Shown here: piece after piece, positions 32,599 to 43,265 of the stretch
Layout: each line of letters begins with the position of its first letter
How positions within the stretch are numbered: the first letter of the stretch is position 1
NCBI GenBank assembly: GCA_036365145.1
Contig: JAEOAD010001365.1
Location: forward strand, 6,484,501 to 6,548,500
From: Orientallactaga sibirica
Lineage: Eukaryota > Chordata > Mammalia > Rodentia > Dipodidae
Length of the DNA: 64,000 nucleotides
Direction of reading: 5' to 3'
Program-made: the position numbers and the translations under genes
The notes under the pieces: generated by a model
What the model was told of the DNA's origin: nothing
What the model saw: only the letters and a program-made list of their open reading frames with translations
Databases searched by the model: none

Positions 32599-32700
32599 CA
32601 GCATTGAGGTGCCACAGCTGGAATCCCAGCACAGGGAAGCTGAAGCCGGAGCACAGTTTGAAACCAGCCTGAGCTTCATGGCGAGACCCTGTCTTAAACT
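32599..32700 (+). mobile_element. B1-like SINE fragment
   Basis: CTGGAATCCCAGCACAGGGA, TTTGAAACCAGCCTGAGCTT and CATGGCGAGACCCTGTCTTA give a diverged B1. A GAAAAA-rich run follows at 32778-32820. Confidence 0.7.
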
Positions 32701-33109
32701 CGCAAAACAGAATGAAATGCAAGCAAACATAATGCAGTGGAGAGCCTGGTATGCTGAAACAAGAGGTCAACTGCTTTAAGAAAAAGAAAATGAAAAAGAA
32801 AAAGAAAAGAAGGAAAGAAATGAGTTGCCTTCATGGGTCCACAACAAGAAACCAGAGCAGATGCGAGCAACGATAAGCATTTCCAAAGGACAGGGAAATA
32901 CTTCCAAAGGAAATCCGCTGTTGCAGAAGAACAAGTGAGAAAGAAGTTGGAGTGCCTAACGAGTGATTATTCCAGAGCAAGTGGGAACCATCTTAGACTC
33001 TGTGCATGAGGGGACTGGAGGCGGGGCCCATCAGCCAGAGCCCCAAGAAGCTGGAGAAGTGCGGGTGGACGCGAGCCCTTGCGCAGCACCTACATTTAAT
33101 AACGACTCC

Positions 33110-33380
33110 GAGCGAGATCAAGGAAATTAAACACCAGTAAGCTTGACTTGAGCAGTGGGGAAGATATTGGAAACACTAATCAGGGACAAAATAGGGAAAG
33201 TTATGATTTAATTAAAGATATTCAGCATGGATTCACAAAAGGGAGATCATACGTAACAAAACTAATAGAATATTTTGAAAAAGTAACAAAAAGGAATTGA
33301 AGAGGGAAACCAGGGGTATAATTTACTGGGACTTTAAGAAAGCTTTGATGACCTGCCTCACAAAAGACTAATCCCAGCCA
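33110..33380 (+). mobile_element. CR1/L3-like LINE fossil, reverse transcriptase fragment
   Basis: Conceptual translation, with frameshifts and stops, recovers short reverse transcriptase landmarks. A VSLT-like start is followed by GKILETLIRDKIGK (33158-33199), then HGFTKGRSY-like residues (about 33230-33252), and a YLDFKKAFD-like catalytic motif A degraded at about 33322-33345. An HKRL-like end follows at 33359-33370. The order and wording are those of CR1/L3-clade LINEs, not L1. The copy is inactive and very old. Confidence 0.6.
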
Positions 33381-34593
33381 GGGGGAGTTTGGGTTTGAGT
33401 GTGGTGGGGAGTGAAGGAAGGATGGTCTGGGTGGAGGGTACTTGTGAGTATGGCTGTGAAGAGATTAGCATGAAGGAAGGCTGACGGCTGGAGTTCCCGA
33501 GATATGAACTTTGAAAATTAATTTTTTAAAAACATAATGCCTTTTTGCCTTGCTTAAGGAATGTGTCTAAATATGAGGGCATTCTCTGTAGATCTCATAG
33601 TAGAGGGCAGGTACCAGGTAAAGGGACAAAGACAATATCACTACGAAGGACTGGCAGAAAGGTGATGGATATATGAGTATATTCCGAAAATATGATGAGA
33701 CTGTGGCTAAATTCGAGGGGGGTGGGAGTCAAAGTCACTAATTGCCACACGAATAATTAACACAAATAAAGATAGAGAGTGTAACTGTAAGAAGTGAAGC
33801 CCCATAGTCTCCATGTGTACCTACTGACAGGTTAGTGGCACCTTTACATGCACACACTGACAGCTTCACACATGCACAGCACATGTGCCCACCAAACATT
33901 GTAGGGGAACACTCACAAACACACCGATGCCTCTCAAAGCTGTACACCTTTGAACATCTCATAGCCACGCACATACATGTCTTCATAAACTGCTGTGCAC
34001 ATTCGCACGCATGGACCCACGTGCACGCATGTTTGTGAACACATTTGCACAGGCTTACGTATCTCCCTAGAGAAAGATGGAAATGGCAGACACAAAGCTT
34101 AGGAGAGTCTAATCTATTACTTGCCACCAGGGCATCTTGGGAGGAATATTGAGGGGAAATGGCCTCTTTAGTCAAACTAGAGTAATAATAGATGTCATAG
34201 GAATGAAAGAAGAGACAGGGAGGGAGAACAGAAGAGGCACCAAAAAAGACCTTTGTGACCATGGCCAAACCTCATCTGAATATCTTTTTCTGGAAAAATA
34301 ATAGTCACAATCTCCCAAAGTGGTCCCAAGTGGCACTAGGGGACAGAGCAGCAAAGGTGGCAGCAAGAGGCTGAGTGGGATGCAGCGACCCACAGATGAC
34401 GTCCTCTCATGGGGACTCGGCGCTAAGCCCCCTGCCTCTCACACAACTATGAGAGACCCGTGAGGAGATGCACGTATGGGCACAGGTTCCAACACATGAA
34501 GTTTTAGAGTAACTTGAACTGCCTTTACCATGCACATCACTCAGCAAAATTAACATGTAATTCAAACTTAATCCAGACTTAAAAAGTCATTTA
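33381..34593. other. Unique sequence
   Basis: A 176-codon reverse frame (33738-34268) has a cysteine-rich middle arising from CA/GT-rich DNA and no recognisable domain. It is treated as chance. Confidence 0.45.
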
Positions 34594-34745
34594 GGGGCTG
34601 GAGAGATGGCTTAGCAGTTAAACGCTTGCCTGGGAACCCTAAGGACTCCGGTTCGAGGCTTGATTCCCCAGGACCCACATAAGCCAGATGCACAAGTTCT
34701 CACTCTATCTGTCCCTCTCAAATAAATTTTAAAAAAAATAAAAAT
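34594..34745 (+). mobile_element. B2-superfamily SINE with internal deletion
   Basis: The head and GATGCACAA block are intact, then it jumps directly to CTCACTCTATCTGTCCCTCT and an A-rich tail. The TCTGGAGTTTGTTTGCAGTGG region is missing, an internal deletion of about 60 bp. Confidence 0.88.
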
Positions 34746-34873
34746 TTTAAGTCATTTAGTATGAAGAGTTGCCTGGTGAGTGACACATTCATTCCCCTCG
34801 TTAATAACACAGGAATATTGACCCAATGATCACCTCCCGCAGTGAAAAGGATCCAAGATATTAATTCATTTCA

Positions 34874-35703
34874 GCATTAAAAATCTAAATATATATATAT
34901 ATATATATATATATTTCTAGTCTCTCCCTCCATTTTTATCCTTTTAACTCCTGAGATGTGTAAGTTTTACACGGATGTGATAGTTATGAATTAACACTCA
35001 GAGACAACCCTGCTCTCTCTGGTTTGACGGTAGGGGCTCCCTTCCACGTGGACCAGGACTTCTTGTGCAGTTAAAACTCAGGGCTTGGTACCTGTGATTT
35101 CTATGCCAATTGTATGCAGCCATTTCTGAAGCTCTTCCCACCAGAAAGAGGGAATTTAAGGAAAAAGGTGTGAAAAATGAAATTCAGTTTGGTTAACTTA
35201 TCACTCCCCCCCGCCCCCATTTTTCATGCCAATCAAATTTGGAGATTTCTACAGCAAAGAAAATCTTTTCAATTATCCCCAGTCAACTCAGCATTAAAAA
35301 TCTAAAAATATATATATATATATATATATTTCTAGTCTCTCCCTCCATTTTTATCCTTTTAACTCCTGAGATGTGTAAGTTTTACGGATGTGATAGTTAT
35401 GAATTAACACTCAGAGACAACCCTGCTCTCTCTGGTTTGACGGTAGGGGCTCCCTTCCACGTGGACCAGGACTTCTTGTGCAGTTAAAACTCAGGGCTTG
35501 GTACCTGTGATTTCTATGCCAATTGTATGCAGCCATTTCTGAAGCTCTTCCCACCAGAAAGAGGGAATTTAAGGAAAAAGGTGTGAAAAATGAAATTCAG
35601 TTTGGTTAACTTATCACTCCCCCCCGCCCCCATTTTTCATGCCAATCAAATTTGGAGATTTCTACAGCAAAGAAAATCTTTTCAATTATCCCCAGTCAAC
35701 TCA
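34874..35703 (+). repeat. 417-bp tandem segmental duplication
   Basis: The first unit is 34874-35290 (417 bp) and the second is 35291-35703 (413 bp). Both start GCATTAAAAATCTAAA and end CCCCAGTCAACTCA. They differ in (TA)n length and by one 2-bp indel (TTTTACACGG against TTTTACGG), and are otherwise nearly identical. The shared TCA at the junctions suggests a microhomology-type event. It is recent, or an assembly artefact. Confidence 0.97.
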
Positions 35704-35762
35704 AATATTGCCTCTGGCAGTCTCCAGTGAGGTAAGCAAAAGGTTAAATAAAGGAATGCTAC

Positions 35763-36016
35763 GGCTGGAGAGATGGCTTAGCAGTTAAGGCGCCTGCCTG
35801 CTAAGCCTAAGAATGCCAGTTCCAATCTCCAGGTCCCACATTTAGCCAGATGCAAAGTGACGCAAGGGCGCAATGCCACACTTGACCACAAGGGGGCGCA
35901 TGCATCTGGAGTTTGTTCACAGCAGCTGAGAGGCTGCTGGCGCACCCATTCCCTATCTGTCTTCCTCTCCCTCTCGCTCTGTCTCTTTCCAATAAAATAA
36001 AATAAAATATAAAATA
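35763..36016 (+). mobile_element. B2-superfamily SINE, long subfamily with CTCF-like motif
   Basis: A full copy with the internal insertion GACGCAAGGGCGCAATGCCA and then CCACAAGGGGGCGC (35886-35899), a near-consensus CTCF core. Flanking duplication AAATAAAGGAATGCTA lies at 35746-35761 and 36017-36032. The CpGs are still intact, so it is a young copy. Confidence 0.95.
35886..35899 (+). promoter_or_regulatory. CTCF-like motif inside a SINE
   Basis: CCACAAGGGGGCGC fits the vertebrate CTCF core with one mismatch at the fifth position. Function is inferred from the motif only. Confidence 0.45.
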
Positions 36017-36032
36017 AAATAAAGGAATGCTA

Positions 36033-36784
36033 AACCTGTCTCATCCTCCATAATCCACCCAAATAAACATGCAATCCCCATGAAACCTTACCTCCCATCT
36101 GCCCTCTTTCATACGGGTTGCTCTCCCAAGTCCCAGCCACCCCATGAAATTGCTTTGCTGTTGCCAGTAGCACTGCAGAGTGGAACAAGGCTCACGGAGG
36201 AAAATCTGAAGGGTTAAAAGTACCTGTCGGGACTTTTTCTTGAAATCAGTCATTGAGAATCATCTGTCAGCAAGACAAAATTAATTACTGCACGTAAAAT
36301 GAAGAAATCAATGTAGATTAAATATTGCATAAATGGTATAAAAGTTTAGGACGACTTGATGGCTAAGTAATTACGACACATGTGTCAATTATCAACAAGC
36401 CCCTGCAGAAATGTGACCTTGTGGGGTTCCTTCCCTAGTCCCCCAAAGTCAGGTTCTGCTCTTAGGATGTCTGCCCCAATTTCCACCTCCAATGAAGTGA
36501 GGGGATTCTCCAGCAATTACAGTGACTTGCAAGTTCACTGACGATGTCTCAGCAGTTTGCACCCTCTGAGGTGGATACGGGAGACACACCCTCAGTTGCA
36601 AGGTAAGATTCATAAGCCCAGTAGGAAGAGAAAGACCCCCTTGCTATAAGCACCCTCAAATTTTGGAAATCACACTACCCCGTGCAAATATTATGTTCAT
36701 TCACCCAAAGCTCGCTTTGTGAATGAAGCCAGGTCAGTCATTCCAAATACTTTAAACATGGTTGGCATTTAGATTGTCACTTTT
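36033..36784. other. Unique sequence, nothing recognised
   Basis: Mixed AT-rich and GC-balanced DNA without supported features. Confidence 0.45.
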
Positions 36785-37000
36785 GGGCTGGAGAGATGGC
36801 TGAGTGGTTAAGACGCATGCCTGTGAAGCCTAAGGACCAAGGTTTGATTCTCCATGTCCCACGTAAGCCAGATGCACACGGAGGCACATGCATCCAGAGC
36901 TCGTTTGCAGCGGCTGGAGGCCCTGGTGCACCCATTTCTCACTGTCACTCTCTCTCTCTCTCTCCCTTTCTCTGACTCAACTAAATAAATAGATAAAAAT
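36785..37000 (+). mobile_element. B2-superfamily (DIP-like) SINE
   Basis: Head GGGCTGGAGAGATGGCTGAG, GGTTTGATTCTCC, GCACACGGAGGCACATGCAT, CT tract, AAATAAATAGATAAAAA tail. Confidence 0.92.
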
Positions 37001-38113
37001 CTTAGTTTGTGACTTTTCTAAAGCCCTGCTCCACAGCTTCTTGGTGCTTGTATGAAAGGGTAAACGAGAACCTAGGATCTGAGGCTGTTGTAGGTCACAT
37101 ACCTCAGCCACGTTCCTCCTAGGGGAACAGGGTTGTCAGGTTCAAGCCCAGCCTCTTTTACTCAAGGGCTCAGGACAAAGGAACCCAGTGTGATGATGCC
37201 TGATCTACTGTGCAAGGCCTTGGAGTTGGTGCGGGGTCATCTGCCTCACCCTCACCTTCACATAAAGCCCTGCGCATCACTGGCTCAGACGGGGACACCC
37301 AGCCTTCTCTCCTTTCCCGGTGGCGTCTAATCTATTGCTGGAGTTGGAGAGTTGCCTGCAGCACCTCTGATGAACCAAACTCCTGAAACTTCACCTTCCT
37401 CTCTGTGTCCAGAGCCCGAGGCTCTTGTGCTTAAATTCCCCCTCTTCTGTCTGACCTTCTTCATTGGAACCAGATAGCAGTCACCTCCAAAGCCTCTGAG
37501 AATGCATCAGCCTCCTTTGTCCACGACTCCACCCTGACAGCTTCCCTCCACAATGCCACCCAGCAAAGGAGAATGCCATTAGCTCTCAACCAGAGGCGAA
37601 GACCAGCTGCCAGCCCTTAAGGCAGGATTGGCTAGGAATTTCTTCTTCTAACACCCCAATCTCCATGCTGAAATGGATCCCACGTGCCCTCCAAGTGTAA
37701 TTGAAAAAAAAAAAAAACAATATACAAAAATTGAAAAAAAAAACAGTCACAAAATATAATTTGTAAAATTAAGGAGCCGAAGATTACTTGGGAAAGAAAG
37801 ATTTGCAATGCAAACGAACTTTCTGATTTATGGAGTCACCACGGGGTTCCATACATGAGTCAATCTAAAATAAGATTTCAGCTCACTGCGCATCTAAAAT
37901 AGGACCCAGTGCCAAAATTCAGTGTATACACCACACCAGCCACAGCCCCCATACACACAGCCATGTAAGCAATGGGGTGTTCCAGCAAACTGGTTTTGAC
38001 TTTTTTCTCAGTGGATTTTCTGCCACTTCCTCACAGTGGACTTCCTTTCCTCGGTTCATCCTTTCCCTTTGGTCAATGGGGTCCTTTTTCCTTCCACAAC
38101 CTGCCCTTACAAC
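37001..38113. other. Unique sequence
   Basis: GC-rich to about 37680, then AT-rich with A-runs at 37707-37719 and 37732-37743. Nothing is recognised. Confidence 0.45.
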
Positions 38114-38122
38114 ACTTATGGA

Positions 38123-38292
38123 GGCCGGGTGTGGTGGCGCACACCTTTAATCCCAGCACTCGGGAGGCAGAGGTAGGAGGATTGCAGAGTTTTCGAGGCC
38201 AACCTGAGACTACATAGTTAATTCCAGGTCAGCCTGGGCCAGAGTGAGACCCTACCTTGGAAAACCAAAAAAAAAAAAAAAAAAAAAAAAAA
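38123..38292 (+). mobile_element. B1 SINE with a long A tail
   Basis: GGCCGGGTGTGGTGGCGCAC through GAGTGAGACCCTACCTTGGA and an A tail of over 20 bases. The target-site duplication is ACTTATGGAGG at 38114-38124 and 38293-38303. Confidence 0.96.
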
Positions 38293-38303
38293 ACTTATGG
38301 AGG

Positions 38304-38621
38304 TTTGTCTCATTTAACACCGGGTCCTAACGGTCTTGTGACCTCTGGGCAGGTGTTGGATCTCAGCCAAAGATGTCCGATTTCCCCTCCTAACACCCTA
38401 TCTGAGACGTAGGAAAGGAAGTGACTCCCCACTCAAAAGGTGAATTTCATGCCTTACAATTTAGTTGCAGAGAATGTAGACACCCATCACTATGCTACGG
38501 TCATTCCATTCCCAATGAAAGAGAAATATTCTAAAGTCTGTGGGAAAAGTGAATTTAGAGGGGCTACCTTCCTGTTCAAAGACTGTCTCCATGTTAATGT
38601 GCTAATAAAAATCAGAAATGA
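38304..38621. other. Unique sequence ending in a SINE target-site duplication
   Basis: Nothing is recognised. AAAATCAGAAATGA at 38608-38621 is the left duplication of the next SINE. Confidence 0.4.
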
Positions 38622-38850
38622 GGGCTGGAGAGATTGCTCAGTGGTTAAGGCACTTGCCTGTGAAGGCTAAAGACCCAGGTTCGATTCCCCAGGACCCACG
38701 TAAGCCAGATGTATAAGGTGGCACATGTGTCTGGAGTTCGTTTGCAGTGGCTAGAGGCCCTAGTGTGCCCATTCTCTCCTTCTCTCTCTCTCTCTCCTTA
38801 CCTCCCCCTCTCTCTCACTTTCTTTTTCTTTGTCTCAAATACAAAATAAA
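38622..38850 (+). mobile_element. B2-superfamily (DIP-like) SINE
   Basis: Full length with B box GGTTCGATTCC and an extended CT/TTTC tract. The right-hand duplication AAAATCAGAAATGA at 38851-38864 matches the left one, confirming target-primed insertion. Confidence 0.95.
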
Positions 38851-38864
38851 AAAATCAGAAATGA

Positions 38865-39539
38865 TGTAAATATTCAACAATAGGATAGGATAGATCACTT
38901 TATCATCCCATATAGGGTGTTGCAGCATAGCTATAAATGTTTACATATCAAGAACCCTTAGGACATGACAGCATTTCATATTACACATGTATATTACATA
39001 CATATGACACACAAAAGGTAAATCCGAGCAGGCTTACAATAACAGGTCTTCATGTCCTGAAAAACTATCCTTAATAATCCACAAAGAAAATAGTAAAATT
39101 TGCTTTCACTTCAAGAAAAAAATAAGCCAGTTGACCATGGAGGGGGCAGGTGGTTAAGACAAGGTCTCACTATGTACTCAAGCTGGCCTGGAACTCTTGT
39201 CCCTCCTGACGCTCTTGAACTGGGACTACAGACATGTGCAGTTGTCTGTAAAATCCTGAGATTGGTCCAAAGAGGAGCAAGTGCTGTACTTCACACCCCC
39301 ACAAGGCAAGCTTGGGCAGAGGGAACTTGGGGACTACAGCATACCAGCAGGCCAGGAAACCTCCCGTGGTGCAGACTGGAAGGGTTGTGCGTCCCTAACC
39401 CTAACCCTTGGGCTGAAGACAGACAGCACTGGGTTTGGAGCTTAGCCTTCGCTCTTACTAGAGAAATCCTAATGATCTCCACTCGCCAGTTTCTAGAATC
39501 AGGTCAACATCCTATTCCCCAGGTGCCCTGCTTTCAATG
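38865..39539. other. Unique sequence with a reverse B1 fragment
   Basis: A B1-like fragment on - lies at about 39155-39245 (AGACAAGGTCTCACTATGTA, AGCTGGCCTGGAACTCTTG). The 153-codon + frame at 39100-39561 runs through it and is not a gene. CCCTAACCCTAACCC at about 39394 is a short telomere-like word. Confidence 0.5.
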
Positions 39540-40020
39540 TCCCTTGTCCCTTCCCTGCTGAGGACCCTGTCCCCAGTGTCATATCATGGAGTTGATGGAG
39601 CCTTTAAGAAGTGAGGCTCGGGATAAGGGTACAGTTCTTGCCTATCATGTGCAAGGACCTGGGTTTCAACCCAGTACTTAAAAAAAGAAATGTGAGGGTT
39701 AGTGGAAGGAAATTAGGTCATGGGGGCTCTGAAGGGATTAATGTTGTCTCATGGGAGCCAGTCAGGTCAGATAGGAGTGGATTAGCTCCAAGAGAGAGCA
39801 GCTTGTTATAAAAAGAGCAAGCCTGGCTCCTCCCCCATGCTCCATGTGGTGTCATTCCCACAGCCTCCCGCCATGGGACCCTCACCAGGGCTGAGCAAAA
39901 CCTGGCACCCATGCTCTTAAACTCTCTGAACTGTGAGCTGAATAGACAGACCTCTTTTCCTTATAAAGTTGTCAGCCTCCGGTATTGTATTTATAGGCAT
40001 AGAACAGACACGGGGGACTC
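39540..40020 (+). mobile_element. MaLR (MST/MLT1-type) LTR interrupted by an ID SINE
   Basis: GGAGCCTTTAAGAAGTGAGG, GAAATTAGGTCATGGGGGCT, GGGATTAATGTTGTCTCATG, CTGTGAGCTGAATAGACAGA, and CTTATAAAGTTGTCAGCCTC with GGTATTGTATTTATAGGCAT are in the order of MST/MLT1 LTRs. An ID element at 39609-39690 splits it. Confidence 0.8.
39609..39690 (+). mobile_element. ID SINE nested in the MaLR LTR
   Basis: CTCGGGATAAGGGTACAGTT, CAAGGACCTGGGTTTCAACC and a short A tail. The flanks AAGAAGTGAGG and AAGAAATGTGAGG are an approximate duplication. The ID is younger than the LTR. Confidence 0.75.
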
Positions 40021-40203
40021 TGGCAGGCTGAACGAGAAGAAAAGAACAAAGTTTTTGTCCACAGGCTGAAATAGTGCTGATTGCCAAAGAGGAAAAAGAA
40101 AATCCTAGCATCAGTTGATTAAGATGCTATTTTACTTCTACTTCTGGCTACGGCTTATACCAAACATAACTACACAAACTGCATTTCAAAATAAAAGTGT
40201 GAA

Positions 40204-40345
40204 CGGGCGAGGTGGAGCACGCCTTTGATCACAGCACTAAGGGAGGCAGAGGAAGGAGGATCGCCGTGAGTTTGAGGCCACCCTGAGACTACAGAGTGAA
40301 TTCAAGCTAGACTGAGATCCTACCTTGGAAAACCAAAAAGGAAAA
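40204..40345 (+). mobile_element. B1 SINE
   Basis: CGGGCGAGGTGGAGCACGCC, GAGTTTGAGGCCACCCTGAG and ATCCTACCTTGGAAAACC. The G-to-A heavy tail leads into a GGGAGA run near 40380. Confidence 0.92.
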
Positions 40346-40937
40346 AGAAAAGTGGTATGTGTGCAGTAAGTTATTTTAGAGGGAGAGGGAGAGGAAGAGA
40401 TGAAAGATGGAGGACTTGAGGCCATAGTTCTAAAGGGGAGCGGGCAGAGAAGAACAAGCCTGTTGGGGCCCTGCTTTCCCTTCCAGAAAGTTAGAATTTA
40501 CAAGTGTTATCTAGGATGAACTAAGCAGAGATTTCGCCAACTCAAGGCACGATTATTAAAATTTAGGGCCTAGAGAAGGAGCTGGTTTCCTAATGAGTAC
40601 CCCACATATTCAGCTAGGACCCCTGAAGAGACCTGTGTTAAGAGGAAGAGCAAATAGGATATAAACAAACCCTTGAAATTTATTTGTTTCTGATAAATCA
40701 ATCTGTCCCCAGACCCAATAGCCTATGGGGGGATTCTAAGGCAGTGTCCCCTGGACAGACACTTCCTGGTACAGTTATGACCTCACAGTGATTACAGACA
40801 GCCCCACAGAGGAGGGCGGGTCCTCAGGGGAGCGGGTGGGGGAGACGGAACATCAGAGATTATCCCAATTCCCGGGAATAGGACCGATGTGAAATATGTT
40901 CATATATTAAAGTTCTCAATTAAGAATAAATAAAATA
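40346..40937. other. Unique sequence, nothing recognised
   Basis: No supported repeat or gene feature. Confidence 0.4.
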
Positions 40938-41103
40938 AGCCGGGCATGGTGGTGCAGGCCTTTAATCCCAGCACTTGGGAAGCAAAGGTGGGAGGATTGC
41001 TGTGAGTTTAAGGCCATCCCGAGACTTCATAGTGAATTCCAGGTCAGCCTGGGCTAGAGCAAGACCTTACCTCTCAAAACCAATAAATAAATAAATATAA
41101 TAA
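40938..41103 (+). mobile_element. B1 SINE
   Basis: GCCGGGCATGGTGGTGCAGG, CCCAGCACTTGGGAAGCAAA, GAGCAAGACCTTACCTCTCA, (AAAT)n tail. Confidence 0.95.
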
Positions 41104-41237
41104 ATCCTCCCCAAAGGCATGTGACATTACTTACTGTGCTGACCAATGGGATACATGCTAGCCATATGAGGCCACTGGATACTTGAGCTGCAGGTTTGTC
41201 AGAACTGAAAAGATTGTAGATATAAAATATATGCTAT

Positions 41238-41436
41238 AGAGTTAGAGAGAGGACTTAATGGTTTAGGCACTTGCTTGCAAAGCCTAAGGACCCAGGTTCA
41301 ACTTCCCAAAACCCAATTAAGCCAGATGTATATGGTGACACATGCGTCTGGAGTTTGTTTGCAGTGGCTGGAGGCCCAGCACACTCATTCTCTCTTTCTC
41401 TCTCTCTCTCTCTCAATAAATAAGTAAAATAAGGAA
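41238..41436 (+). mobile_element. B2-superfamily (DIP-like) SINE, older copy
   Basis: The degraded head AGTTAGAGAGAGGACTTAAT is followed by GGTTCAACTTCC, TCTGGAGTTTGTTTGCAGTG, a CT tract and a short tail. Confidence 0.88.
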
Positions 41437-41639
41437 AATGTGTGTTATTGTTGATATAACTTTTATATAGGTTGCACATGTGAATGATACTATTTTGGCA
41501 TACAGGGTTAAGTAAAACATTATTAAAATTAATTTGATTTTCCTTGTATTTATTTAATGCTACTAAATATATATTTAAAATAATATATATGGCTTAAATT
41601 TGGCACTTCTGATCCAGAATTTAGATTTAGCCCAATAAT
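41437..41639. other. AT-rich unique sequence
   Basis: Very AT-rich spacer without recognised features. Confidence 0.4.
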
Positions 41640-41683
41640 TTTTTAAATTTATCTATTTGAGAGACAAGGCAGAGAAAGAGACA

Positions 41684-41717
<34 letters not shown>

Positions 41718-41877
41718 AAGAGAGAATGGGCACACGAGGGATCTCCAGCCACTGCAAACAAACTCCAGATACATGTGCTCTGTTCTGCATCTGGCTTACA
41801 TGGGTCCTCAAGAATTGAACCGGGATCCTTTGTCCTTGCAGGCAAATGACTTAATCTCTAAGCCATCCCTCCAGCAC
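41640..41877 (-). mobile_element. B2-superfamily (DIP-like) SINE, reverse strand
   Basis: (GA)n tract at 41666-41726, then GCCACTGCAAACAAACTCCA, CATCTGGCTTACATGGGTCC and CTAAGCCATCCCTCCAGCAC at its 5' end. Confidence 0.93.
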
Positions 41878-42365
41878 TAAGTAGATAATTTGTGTGCACG
41901 ATGTCCAATGTCGATAGTTACCATGCATGCCAGAAAATGAGATCAAATACACAGCAACAAAAACAGAAATTGGGCAACAAGTAACAAAAGCCAACTCACG
42001 GAAGACTCAAATACTGAGTTACAAACATTAAAAAGTAATCGTAAATCATATATCTAAGAAAATAGATGACAAAATGGAGAGGTTAGGTGGAAAATAAAAA
42101 TCTGTAAGAGAAATCATGTGGAAATTCTGAAACTGAAGAATTCAGTGTCTGAAACCAAGGACTAGATGGTTTTCCTAACCCCTGAGGAATGAGTAAAGGA
42201 AAAGAGACCCATTCTCTTGCTACACCAGCATGTCTTGCTCTCGATCCTAAAGTTACATCAGGATCTGTGTTGCACTCGCCTGGCCTGCTGCTACCTTGTA
42301 ATGTCCTTCAGACTCTCAGAACTGCCTCCTAGACAGAGAGATGGCTGAGCCTATGAGATTTTATT
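41878..42365. other. AT-rich sequence, possibly an old L1 remnant
   Basis: A-rich on + with scattered L1-like wording but no block I can match with confidence. No gene. Confidence 0.3.
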
Positions 42366-43265
42366 ACTTGCTTTCCTCATTTCTGTGACAGAATACCTGA
42401 CAGGAACACCACAAAGGAGGAAGGATGTGTCCTGGCTCACGGTTTGAGGGTTTACAGTCCATCATGGTAGAGAAGGCACAGTCTTTGGAATGGCTCGAAG
42501 CTGTGGCAGGGGAAGCCTGAGTTGGCTTTTGAAATTGTAGCAGCATTCAGGAGGCAGAGAGCTCAAGGAGAAACTGGAACTGATATAACTTGAAGTCCCA
42601 TCTCTGTGGTCGTAAGGGCACCAGCTTGGCCCCTGTACTAGTCAGGCTTCTTTGGAGGAACAGAACCACTAGCATGAATTTTATTAAAAAGGGGAATTGA
42701 CTGGAGATGTTTATGGCAGTCCACCAATAGCAGTTTTCAGGTTTGAGAGTCAAGGAAGCCTGTTAGTTGTGCGGTCCACGTAGCTGGACACCTCAGTCCC
42801 AATCCAGTGCTGAAGGCCTTGGAGGCTTTCTAGAGAGCAGCTGGTCTTCAGTCCTTGCTGGAAGGCCGAGAACACTTGATTATGATGCCGAGGAAGGATA
42901 GCGGAACAGGAGAGATGTGCGTGCAAGGGAGCACTCCCCAGAGAGCAGCACGGGCAGGCAGCCAGGCAGGAGGAAGGGGCTCTCGGTTCCCAGAGCTTCC
43001 TTACATAAAGACCCCCTCTGGGAGGAATGCCCACTCTGGGGGAAGGACTCACTCATCCTCCTCCAGTCAATCCTTCCTGGAAGCAATCTTAGAGACCCAA
43101 CTAAGAGGAATGTCTGCGGATTCCGAAACAGATCAAGTTGACAACAGAACTTAACCACCATCTGCCCCATATGCCAAAGATTCCACAACCTCCCAAAACA
43201 GTGCCACCAGCTGGTGACCAACTATTGAAACACAGGAGCCTGTGTAGGACATTCAAACCACGACA
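42366..43265 (-). mobile_element. MaLR-like LTR, reverse strand, split by another LTR-like repeat
   Basis: The outer element reads TTCCTCATTTCTGTGACAGA, GTCCTGGCTCACGGTTTGAG and GTCCATCATGGTAGAGAAGG up to 42636. It resumes at about 43146 with AACCACCATCTGCCCCATAT and ends GGACATTCAAACCACGACAC. The split proves the order of insertion. Confidence 0.65.
42637..43145 (-). mobile_element. Nested LTR-like repeat, family unassigned
   Basis: It begins TGTACTAGTCAGGCTTCTTT and ends CAGATCAAGTTGACAACAGA, the conserved termini of a common mammalian interspersed repeat whose family name I cannot fix. It sits inside the older reverse LTR. The orientation given follows the outer element and is tentative. 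Confidence 0.55.

Noticed and set aside
33738..34268. 176-codon cysteine-rich reverse frame
   Set aside because: The cysteines come from CA/GT-rich DNA. There is no spacing pattern of a known fold and no splice or promoter context.
39394..39411. CCCTAACCCTAACCC telomere-like repeat
   Set aside because: Only about two and a half units, which is too short for an interstitial telomere tract.
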